From positions 372,001-436,000 of the forward strand of contig CAWAHD010000005.1 of NCBI GenBank assembly GCA_963781785.1: a stretch of DNA of 64,000 nt, given 5' to 3'. Position 1 is the first letter of the stretch. Every line of letters starts with the position of its first letter. The DNA is from CAWAHD01 sp963781785. GTDB lineage: Bacteria; Planctomycetota; Planctomycetia; Isosphaerales; Isosphaeraceae. Positions 18,429 to 27,622 of this stretch are shown in pieces. Below the pieces are notes generated by a model. That model searched no databases, was not told the origin of the DNA, and worked only from the letters and a program-made list of their open reading frames with translations. The translations under genes and the position numbers were made by a program.

Positions 18429-19814
18429 TCACGCCAGGATCGCTTTGTGGACGACCCCCTTGACGTCAGTTAGCCGCATGTCGCGGCCCGCGTACCGGTA
18501 GGTCAGGCGCTCGTGATCGAGACCCAGCAGGTGGAGGATCGTGGCGTGCAGGTCATGAATGTGCATTGGGTTCTCGATGGCCTCGTACCCGAGCTCGTCG
18601 GTCTGCCCGTAGGCGATCCCGGGCTTCGCGCCGCCGCCGGCCAGCCAGAGGGTGAACCCCTTGTTGTTGTGGTCTCGGCCGTCTGCGTTCTGCCCGTGGG
18701 GCGTGCGGCCGAACTCGCCGCCCCAGATTACGAGCGTGGTGTCGAGAAGGCCCCGAGCACGGAGGTCCGTCAGGAGGCCGGCGATCGGCCGGTCGACGGC
18801 CCGCGCGTTGCGGGCGTGGCCGGCTCTCAGGCCGCGGTGCTGGTCCCAGTCGCCGTGGGTCAGCTCGACGAAGCGCACGCCGGCCTCGACGAACCGCCGC
18901 GCGAGCAGGCACTGGCGGCCGAAGTCGGCGGTCGCCGGGTCGTCCAGGCCGTAAAGGTCCTTCGTCGCGGCCGACTCCCCCGCGAGGTCCATGACGCCCG
19001 GGAGCTTACCCTGCATGCGGAAGGCCAGCTCGTAAGACTCGATCACCCCCTCGACGCCGGGGTGGACCCGCTCGCGCTCGATCACGTCGCGGTTCATCGC
19101 CTGAATCAGGTCGAGCTGGAGCCGCTGGGGCCCGGCATCGAGCCTGGGGTTCTTGATGTTGCCGATCCGGGCCTGGGCGATGGGCTGTCCCTCGTTGCCG
19201 ATCTTGGTCGCCTGGCAGGCTGCCGGCAGGAAGCCGCTGCCGTAGTTCTGGGCGCCGCCGTTCCGCCCGGTCGGCTTGATCGCGATGAAGCCGGGGAGGT
19301 CGTCGCTCTCGGTTCCGAGGCCGTAGAGGGTCCACGCGCCGAGCGACGGCCGGATGAACTGCGAGCTGCCCGTGTGCAGCATCAAATAGGCTTCCGGGTG
19401 GGCCGGCAGGTCGGTCTGCATGCTGCGGATCACGCACAGCTCGTCGGCGTGTGCGGCGACCTCCGGGAACAGCTCGGAGACCCACAGCCCGCTCTGGCCG
19501 CGCTTGCGGAACTTCCACAGTGAGCCCATGAGCTTGGCACCGGGGATGCGGCCCGGCCGGGCCGACGCCTTGCCGTCGGCCGAGGCGAGCTCGGGCTTGT
19601 AGTCGAACGTATCGACGTGTGAGGGTGCCCCATTCATGCAGAGGAAGATCACTCGGTCAGCTCGAGCCGGGAAGTGCGGGGCCCTGGGCTTGAGCGGCGA
19701 GTCCTTCGAGCCCGCCCCGGCTGCCAGCGACGACACCCCGGCGAACGCCAGGTAGCCGAACCCGGAGGAGACGCCCTTCAACAGGTCGCGCCGTGAGATC
19801 CAGCCTGCATTCAT
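18429..19814 (-). CDS. DUF1501 domain protein
   Basis: This is a sulfatase-fold-like DUF1501 protein of 461 residues. A Tat signal (ISRRDLLKGVSSGFGYLAFAG) starts from ATG 19814, which has GGAGG seven bases upstream. Family blocks include FLCMNGAPSHVDTFDYKPEL, VIRSMQTDLPAHPEA, RFVELTHGDWDQH, VIWGGEFGRTPHGQN, DGRDHNNKGFTLWLAGGG and HDLHATILHLLGLDHE. DUF1501 genes almost always sit next to DUF1549/DUF1553 cytochromes, as here. Biochemical function is unknown; a role in extracytoplasmic polymer breakdown has been suggested from such contexts. Confidence 0.92.
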   Translation of the reverse strand: MNAGWISRRDLLKGVSSGFGYLAFAGVSSLAAGAGSKDSPLKPRAPHFPARADRVIFLCMNGAPSHVDTFDYKPELASADGKASARPGRIPGAKLMGSLWKFRKRGQSGLWVSELFPEVAAHADELCVIRSMQTDLPAHPEAYLMLHTGSSQFIRPSLGAWTLYGLGTESDDLPGFIAIKPTGRNGGAQNYGSGFLPAACQATKIGNEGQPIAQARIGNIKNPRLDAGPQRLQLDLIQAMNRDVIERERVHPGVEGVIESYELAFRMQGKLPGVMDLAGESAATKDLYGLDDPATADFGRQCLLARRFVEAGVRFVELTHGDWDQHRGLRAGHARNARAVDRPIAGLLTDLRARGLLDTTLVIWGGEFGRTPHGQNADGRDHNNKGFTLWLAGGGAKPGIAYGQTDELGYEAIENPMHIHDLHATILHLLGLDHERLTYRYAGRDMRLTDVKGVVHKAILA

Positions 19815-19852
19815 CGGATCGATCCTCCACGCTGTGGTACGCTCGCGATCAC

Positions 19853-22640
19853 TCAATCTCGATAGCGGAACTCGGCGCCGGCCAGGAGAGCCTGGCAGAA
19901 CGCCGACCAGGCCCCGCGTGCCGGATCACTTCCTCCTCCGCGTGCCGCGAATTCGCGGAGGAAGGCCAGTGCGCGGTCCCGCTCCACGGGCGTCGGCCGC
20001 CGTGCCACCGCGATCCGATAGGCCCGATCGACTTGATGGGCCTCGTCGCCCTCGGTCGCGCGGACGCGATCGGCAAGGGCCTCGGCCTGCCGGATCACGA
20101 GCGGACCGTTCAGGAAGTAGAGCGCCTGGGCCGGGCCGGTCGTCGTTGCCCGCGCCCCCGTCACGAGGCTCGGGTCGGCGAAGTCGAACAGGGCGAGCGA
20201 CTCGAGCACCCGATCGCGGACCACCGGCAGGTAGACCGACCGGTGCGTGTCCAGAGCATCCAGGCCCTCGACGCGGACGAAGAACGCCAGGCCCTCACCC
20301 ACCCGCGCCACGGGCGACCCGACCGGCGGCCCGCTCGCAAGCCGGCCGCCGACAAACAGGAGGGCATCGCGCAAGGCCTCGGCATCCAGGCGGAGCTTGC
20401 TCATCCGCCAGACGAGCGCATTGTCGGGGTCGGTCTCGAAGCTCCGGGGATCGTGGGCCGAGTCGAGCCCGTAGGCCCGGCTGAGCACGATCCGCCGGAT
20501 GAGTCCCTTGATCGACCAGCCGTCATTCATGAAATCGACGGCCAGGGTGTCGAGGAGCTCCGGATGGCTCGGCCGCGCCGGCGGAGCCGAAGTTGTCCGG
20601 CGTGGATACCAGTCCGCGCCCGAAGAGGTGCAGCCAGACCCGGTTCACGATCACGCGGGCCGTCAGCGGGTTCGAAGGCGACGCCAGCCACTCGGCCAGC
20701 TCGCGGCGGCCGCTGCCGGATGCGATCGATGCGGACTGTTCGTCGCAGAGCACGCGGACGAGCCCGCGGGCAACGACCGCGCCGGGCTGGTCGAGCTCTC
20801 CGCGGACGTAGAGCGGGCTGTCGACGGACTCGTCGCGTTCCCGGGCACCCATGGCGAATGTGCGAGGCGAACCGCCGGGGCGGTCGATGAGCAGTCGAAT
20901 ACGAAGTGTCGCGAGCATGGAGTTGGCCCGCCGGAGCCGGTCGCGGTTCGCCTCGCCCGGGGGGATCGCGTTGCGCTCGCGGACCAGAGCCGCGAGGCGC
21001 TCCTCCATGGTGGACCTCTGCTCGGGCGTGAGCGCGGGCACGGCTGCGGGGACGCTCGCGCCCGGCGGAAGCTCGATCAAGGGCGAGGCGTTGAAGTTCG
21101 GGAAGACGCCCGCGAGCGTGCCCGAGCACGTCTGCGTGCTGCGAAAGATTCCCGAGAGCGCGTAGTAATCGCGCTGGAGGATCGGGTCCATCTTGTGATC
21201 GTGGCAGCGGGCGCACGCGACCGTCAGGCCGAGGAACGCGCGGGTGGTCGCTTCGATCTGCTCATCGATGACATCCAGGACGAACTGGCCGCGGTTCTCG
21301 GCGTCGTGGGCCTTGCTGCCCAGGGCGAGGAAGCCGGTCGCGATGATCTGCTCGGCCCGCTCGCGGACGTCGTTCGCGGGAAGGAGGTCGCCCGCCATTT
21401 GCTCGCGGACGAACTGGTCATAAGGCTTGTCGGCGTTGAATGAGGCGATGGCCCAGTCCCGGTAGCGCCAGGCCTGGGGATAATTGAAATTCGTTTTGCC
21501 GCTCGACTCGGCATAGCGGGCCACGTCGAGCCAGTGCCGGCCCCAGCGCTCGCCGAAGCGGGGCGAGGCCAGGAGCGGATCAATGACCATCGCGAACGCA
21601 TCAGTCGAGTCGTCGGCGAGGAAGGCATCCAGTTCCTCCGGCGTGGGCGGCAGTCCGATGAGGTCGAACGTCACGCGGCGGAGGAGCGTTGGCCGGCCGG
21701 CATCGCCGACCGGCGCCAGTCCTCGAGCTTCGAGCGCCGCCAGGAGGAAGCGGTCGATGTCGCCACGCGGCCAGTCGGTGCGCTTCACCGGCGGCGGTGT
21801 GGACTTCTTCGGCGGCCGGAACGACCAGAAGTCGCGCGCCTTCGCAAGATCGGCCAACGAGCGGCCCGCCGCCGCCGTTGCCGTCCCGGTCCGAGGGTCG
21901 GGGGCGCCCATCTTGATCCATGCCTCGATATCCGCGACGACCGCGTCCGGGAGCTTCCCCTTGGGGGGCATCTGAAGTTCTTCGTCGCGGTAGCGGATGG
22001 CGCGGAGAAGCAGGCTCTCTTCGGGCTGCCCGGGGACGATCGCCGGGCCGGAGTCGCCGCCCTTGCGCAGCCCTTCGCGGCTGTCGAGATGGAGCCTGCC
22101 GCGCAGCTTCTGGGCGGTACTCGAGTGGCACTTGCCGCACTGGGTGACGAGGACGGGCCGGATCCTCGCTTCGAAGAATCGTTCCTGCTCGGGTGTGATA
22201 CCGACGCCCGGCGCCGTGCCTGGCGGCTCCTCCTTCGGTGCGGCCGTCTTCGCGGGCGCGCCGCCGGGTCTCTGCGGGAACGACTTGCGGTACTCAGCCA
22301 GCGAGAGGAACCCGTCGCGATCCGTGTCGAGCCGGCGGAACATCGGCTCGATCGCCGCCGCGACTTTCATGCGAGGCGAGCTCCGCAGGAAGTCCCGGTA
22401 CTCGTCGAGCGAGAGCCTGCCGTCGAGGTCGGCATCGCCCAGCATGAAGATCCGCTCGGGGTCGAACGGGGGGAACCGCTGAGCCTGCGTCGGCGTTTTC
22501 GCCGGCGTCTTCGCGGTCGTCTTCGGCGTCGTCTGGGTCTGAGCCTGCAAGGGCGCCATCAGGAGCAGGACCAGCACCGGCATCACTCGCGCCAGGGTCA
22601 TCCTCAGGGCTCCTCTCTCGATAGACCGGGGAACATTCAT
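19853..22640 (-). pseudogene. PSCyt1-DUF1549-DUF1553 cytochrome protein with EF-hands, one frameshift
   Basis: The start at 22640 overlaps the upstream stop (ATGA); ATG 22601 just before the signal peptide is an alternative. A signal peptide (MPVLVLLLMAPLQAQ) is followed by two EF-hand motifs (DADLDGRLSLDEY, DTDRDGFLSLAEY), a planctomycete cytochrome c domain with CGKCH and the distal MPPKG, then DUF1549 (RRVTFDLIGLPPTPEEL, FGERWGRHWLDVARYAES, CARCHDHKMDPI with a second CxxCH). DUF1553 begins NPLTARVIVNRVWLHLFGRG. Near 20580 the frame breaks after DNFGSAG and resumes in a neighbouring frame as SHPELLDTLAVDFMNDGWSIK, ending at 19853. One inserted base explains this. Otherwise complete. Confidence 0.85.
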
Positions 22641-25600
22641 GGACCCAGGGAGCGGAGGTAAGCGACGAGGTCGGCCAGCCCCTCGGGAGTGAGGTTCGCC
22701 GCGATCCCCTCCGGCATCGCCGACGTCTCCTGCCTGCGCCGCTCCGCGATGTCCGACCGCTTCAGCTCATGGAGCGCGCCCGATGATTCGCGGATCTGCA
22801 CGGCCCTTGGTCCCTCGCTCACGACAAAGCCCGAGAAGACCCTGCCGTCCGCCATCGCGAAATTGTAGGCCTCGTACCCCTGTGCAATCTTCACGCTGGG
22901 CTTGAGGATCGACTCCACCAATTCTGCTGGGCTGTAGCGCTTGCCGATGTCCACGAGGTGCGGCCCCTTGGGCATCTGGCCGTCGGCGTCGGTGTGGCAG
23001 GCGCGGCACGACTGGGCGGCGAATAGAGCTTTGCCGCGCCCCGCGTCTCCCGTCAATTGAAGCGCTCGCCGCGCCGCGGCTTCGTAACTCATGTTGCCGA
23101 TCTGGTCCGGGTTCTTCGGGTCGGCCTTCGCCAGGACGACGCGAACCTCTTCCTCGGGCTTGGCACGGTCGGTCGCGAGGTCCTCGGGCAGGCCTTCGAG
23201 GCGGACGCGCCGCCGCCTCAACTCGGCACGCAGGAATTTCGATGTCTCGGCATTGCCGTCGCTGACGGCCGCCTTGAGCACCGAGGCGATCCGCCCGCTC
23301 TTTTCCCACTCCCGCGGGTCGAAGTACGGGCCGGTCGTGTCGGGCCGGATGCCCCACCAGCTCCCATCATAATCGGCCTCGCGGTGATAGAGGCGCACCA
23401 GCGTGGCCAAAATGTCGCGGCGTGCCTCGAGGGAGCGAGCCGTCGCCAGTTTCCTGATGAGCCCCTCGACGGCCTTGGGGTCATGCATCGACCGCAGGGC
23501 GCGCAAGGCTCCCTCGCGATGCGGTCCGTCGATCGCGTCGACACAGGCATCGACCGCGTGGAGCAAGACCAGGGCCCGAGCGGCCAGGTGCGGCACCGCC
23601 CGGTCCGGGTCGGGCTGGGCGTTCACCGGCCTCTTCGTCGGCATCGGCGCGCCCTCGGCGCGCGAGGTCAAGGGGATGATGCTGGGAGCCGCTCCGATGT
23701 CTCCCAATCGCCCGAGCGCGATCAAAGCCTGCGCCGGACGCGGGACGACGGATCGAGAAGCGCCGCGCGAAACGGCGCGGCCTCGACTCCGGCAAGCTCC
23801 GTCTTGCGGTCGGCCAGCGCCGCAGCGCGAACTCGCGAATGGCCGCGTCCGCGGCAAGCTTGCGCAAAACCTCGTGCGAAGCGGCACCGCTGAGCTGTTT
23901 GAGCGCAAACAGGGCCGCGACGCGCCCATAAACGGGCCTGGACGCGCCCAACGCGAGCTCGGTGAGGGCTAGGGTCGTCTCCGGCGACCGACCCCGGCGC
24001 AGGATTTCGCGCTGGCAGTGGAAGCGAAACGCAGCGTTGGGGCCGCACAATGCGACGATCAGCTCGGCCAGCGCGAGTGCCTTCGGATTGACGGGTGAGG
24101 CAGGGCTCCAGCCGGGGGGCGCGACGCACGCGAGGAAGCCGACTTGCGGGCCGACGTAGACGCTCGCCTCGCCCCCGCGCCAGCTCGCCACGTAGAGCCG
24201 GCCGTCGGCGCCGATGTCCATGCCCGTCGGCCGGGGGATGTCGAGAAAGACGCTCGAATTGGCGCGGAACGAGGCGCCGGCGGGCTTCAGGTCGTGCAGA
24301 TAGACCTGGCTCCGGCCCCAGTCGCCCGTGAGCAGCGCAGTGCGATAGGCTTCGGGCCAGCGCTCGTCGAACAGGGAGAGCGCCCCGGTCCCGCCGCCCT
24401 GGCCGTACGCACCCAAGGGCGGCATGATCTCGTCGGGGAAGTTTGCGAATATCCGCGGATAGCCGTAGTCGGCGGTCTGGATCAGGTGGCTGACGCGCAC
24501 GTCCCAGCCGGCGCCGTCGTTGGTGTTGTCGCGCGTGAACAGGTTCATGAACGGGTCGATCGCGATGGCGAACGGGTTGCGCAGGCCGACGGCGAAGACC
24601 TCCAGCTCGGTGCCGTCGGGCCGCACACGGAGGATGCCGCCACCCCTCTGGGAGAGCGTGGTGCCGTCCTTCCCCTTTGCACCATGGAAGCCATAGTCGC
24701 CGACGGCGATGTAGATCCAGCCATCGAGCCCCATGCGAATGCCGTTGGTCGTGTGGTCGCCGCCCCTCTCGTCGATCAGACTCGTGGTGAGCCCGGAGAC
24801 CAGCACGTCCTGCCGGTCGGAGGTGCCGTCGCCGTCGTCGTCACGGAAGACGCTCAAAAACGGCGGGTGCAAGACCCAGACCTTCCCATCCTGCGCGATC
24901 ACGCCTCGCGGGTGTTCCATCTTGGCGAACACGTTCACGCGGTCGGCCTTGCCGTCGCCGTCGTCGTCGATAGCGCGGACGACCCGGCCGCCCCCGGGAG
25001 TCCTTCCGAGCGAACCCTGTTCGTCCACAGCGACGTACACCGCGCCATCCGGCGCGACGGACAGGGTCACCGGATAAAGCACCTTGGGCGGCGCCGCGAA
25101 CAGACTGACCTTGAACCCCGGCGGGGCCTTGACGACCTCGCCGATCGTTTTGTCATCGACCGGCTTCGGGGGCGTGCCACCGCCCGGTGGGCCGAAGTTG
25201 AATCGCGGCCGGTAGCCGTCTTTCTTGCCGCCGAGCTGATCGGCGATCGAGGCAAACCGCTTCTCGGCGAAGGTGTGCAGGTCGGGGGCTGCCGGGGCGC
25301 CGGGCGGGCCGAACCCGACCGGCGGCTCCGCACGCTCGGCTCGCGATGCAGCCTCGCGCTCCAGGATGGCCCGGGTCGCGCCTTCGATCGCCCCCACGTC
25401 GGCCAGCAGGCGATCCTTCTGGAAGACGGTCGTCGCGAGATCTTTGACGATCTTCTGATGGGCCTCGCTGACGTCTTTGATGGCAAGCAACCGGTCGGCC
25501 AGGCGGTTCGGGCCCCCGTACGGGCGGGCGAGGCTCATGTCCATGAGCTGATCGGCCGAGCCCATCATCAGGAAATTTGCGAACGAAAGCTCCTGATCGC

Positions 25601-26600
25601 CCGGGATGAAGACGAACCGATTCGTGTTCGGGTCGAGAAACAGGGCGTAGTTGTACGCAAGCGTGAAGAAGCCGTCGGCGTTGGCGATCAGCGCCTGGAC
25701 GGCCATGAAGCGCAGGAACTTGTCGACGTCGAGATAGGAGGCGATCTCCTTGCGGAATTGCTCGTCATCGGCCCGCTGGACCAGGCGGACAAAATCGATC
25801 AAACGCTTCGCCTCGGCAGGTGTCGGCTCGGCCAGGGGGCGGTAAGGGCCGCGGTATTTCTCCCAGTCGTCGCCCAGGAAGTCGAGGCCACGGAGTCCCT
25901 GCGGCCTCACGAGGAGGCCCTTGTCGGTGTGGAAACGGTCTTTCAGGAACGCCCGGTCCACGGGCTCGACGAGAGTGTAAAGCCCGAGGTACGCTTTCTG
26001 ATGTTCGCCGGGGACAGTGAGTGTCACCTCGGCGAGCGCCGTGCACGGCGCCGGCACGCCGGCCGCGCGGAAGAGTGTGAAGGCAAGTACCTCGCGTGCT
26101 TTCGTGGGGTCAAGTGCCCCGCCCTGGAGCTGGAGGGCGTGCAGGCTGTGAAACTCCGCGTGACCGGCGCGGTCCAGATCGACGAGGAACGAGCGCTTCA
26201 GGCCCCCGGCCGAAGCCATGTACGAGGCGTTGCCCGCGTAGCGGAGGCCGACGCCCTGGAATGTCTTACCCTCCGCCGTGATCGCCCCGCGCGCCCAGCG
26301 GAACTCGATGCCGAAGAGATTCCTCTCGCTCTCCCGTTCCCCGGGTTTCCGCTGGCGCGGGGCTGGCGGTGGGCCCCCGAAGCCACCAGCCGGGGGGGGT
26401 GGCTGCAAGGCCTCGTACTCGTCGGCCGAGATCTCGATATGGACGGGCACGACCCTCGTCAAACCGAAGAGGTCCGCCCCGGCGGCGTTCCCTTTGACGT
26501 CGCCGTCACCCGGGGACCCCAGGAGCGGCAACACCGCGCCAGCCAGGACGATTGCAAAGCAGAAGAAGGCCGCCCTTCTAGCGAGGGCACGTCGACGCAT
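22637..26600 (-). pseudogene. CotH-kinase / PVC beta-propeller / HEAT / haem-binding fusion protein, two frameshifts
   Basis: About 1,320 codons. ATG 26600 is preceded by GAGGT. After a signal peptide (AAFFCFAIVLAGAVLPLLG), residues about 45-430 are a CotH-like kinase domain (VPVHIEISADEYEAL, GVGLRYAGNASYM, FVFIPGDQELSFANFL). Residues about 500-870 are a PVC-type dehydrogenase beta-propeller (VAPDGAVYVAVDEQG, MGLDGWIYIAVGDYG, FAVGLRNPFAIAIDP). HEAT-like repeats follow. Between about 23730 and 23850 the frame changes twice. It then continues to a haem-binding domain (GRGKALFAAQSCRACHTDADG, KGPHLVDIGKRY) and stops at 22637. The CxxCH motif binds haem c. The next gene starts inside this stop, so the genes are translationally coupled. 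Confidence 0.8.
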
Positions 26601-27030
26601 TGTGGGACCTCATGAGGCAATGGCCGCTGGGCGGAACGAAGGACCGTCGTCTTTCAAAAAGCGGAGCGACACGGCTGGCGGCGACGCGCCTATCAGTCAG
26701 AGATGCGTTCCGCGGAGGTGTGTCGCGCGCCGGTCGCCCGGATTTTTCTGGCAGGCGCGCAAGCCTTTACGCGGCTTAGACGACCGGCGGGAATTCTCTT
26801 ACCCGCGATCCGCTGCGTCCATACCAACCGGACGCCGCTGTTGGGAAGTCGCGCGGTTTGGGATGCGCGCTGGCGACATCCCGACCGGTCTTCCGCGATC
26901 GGGAGCCGGAGGGTTGCCGGCTTTGCAGTGATGATGCGGCCCTCGTCTGCGTCAATCGAGTTGAGCATCATCCTCGAGAGGGCATGGCCGGATGGGATTG
27001 CTCGCGATATCATCGAAAGTGGAGGTGCCC
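26601..27030. other. divergent intergenic region
   Basis: It separates the minus-strand cytochrome cluster from the plus-strand HicBA pair and must contain promoters for both. I see no gene and no clear -35/-10 pair. Confidence 0.4.
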
Positions 27031-27227
27031 ATGCGATACAAGGTCGTGCTCCACCGAACGGAGGAGGGGATCAGTGTCTCGGTGCCGGGGCTGCCCGGCT
27101 GCTGGTCCGAGGGTGATACCGAAGACGAGGCGCTGGAGAATATCCGCGACGCGATCCGCGAGTATCTGCGCCCCTCGACGATCAGATGCGCGACGTTGAC
27201 GTTCGCGAAGTGGAAGTGGCGGTGTAG
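27031..27227 (+). pseudogene. hicB: HicB-like antitoxin, C-terminus frameshifted
   Basis: The protein begins MRYKVVLHRTEEGISVSVPG and continues LPGCWSEGDTEDEALENIRDAIREYL, the partial RNase-H-like fold of HicB antitoxins. After IREYL the frame slips by one base near 27175. The neighbouring frame gives the expected C-terminus, LDDQMRDVDVREVEVAV, with a stop at 27225-27227, two bases before hicA. HicB neutralises HicA and often represses the operon. As written, the frame runs on to 27330, overlapping hicA, with a non-native tail. Either the antitoxin is altered or an indel error is present. Confidence 0.75.
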
Positions 27228-27229
27228 AC

Positions 27230-27442
27230 GTGGCAAGGATACCGGGTGTCAATCACCTCGATGCCGTTCGCGCTCTGGAGAAAGCCGGCTTCCAAATCAT
27301 CCGACAAGGCAAGCACATCGTGATGAGTAACGGGACTCGCCTGGTCGTCCTTCCGAGGAATAATCCGATCAAGGCGTTCACCATGGGCGGGATCGTTCAG
27401 GATGCCGGTCTGACGGCGGACGAATTCCGCAAGCTGCTTTGA
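27230..27442 (+). CDS. hicA: HicA-type mRNA interferase toxin
   Basis: The 70-residue protein has the double-stranded-RNA-binding-like HicA fold: GVNHLDAVRALEKAGFQIIR, then GKHIVMSNGTRLVVLPRNNP with the catalytic His, then GIVQDAGLTADEFRKLL. It starts with GTG at 27230. HicA cleaves mRNA independently of the ribosome and is inhibited by the preceding HicB. The gene looks intact and complete, in contrast to its frameshifted antitoxin. Confidence 0.88.
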   Translation: MARIPGVNHLDAVRALEKAGFQIIRQGKHIVMSNGTRLVVLPRNNPIKAFTMGGIVQDAGLTADEFRKLL

Positions 27443-27622
27443 ACATTGGGCCTGTCCGCGAAGCTGGCGATGCGCATTGCTACGGATGAGCAATTGAACC
27501 CGTTCCTTGGGAACCGCCGATCAGCACGCGTGTAGTCATTGACGAATACTGCACGGGTCGCATACGTGCGTAGCGGCTTGGGGGCCGGCTTCCACTCGCC
27601 ATTCGCCTTAGCGTACTGTCGC

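Noticed and set aside
24144..26615. 823-codon open frame on the plus strand opposite the CotH/PVC gene
   Set aside because: It is antisense to a gene with clear domain matches and has no family similarity; long antisense frames are expected in GC-rich DNA. The same holds for long frames at 16964-18463, 21534-22661, 27539-29221 and 53184-54245.
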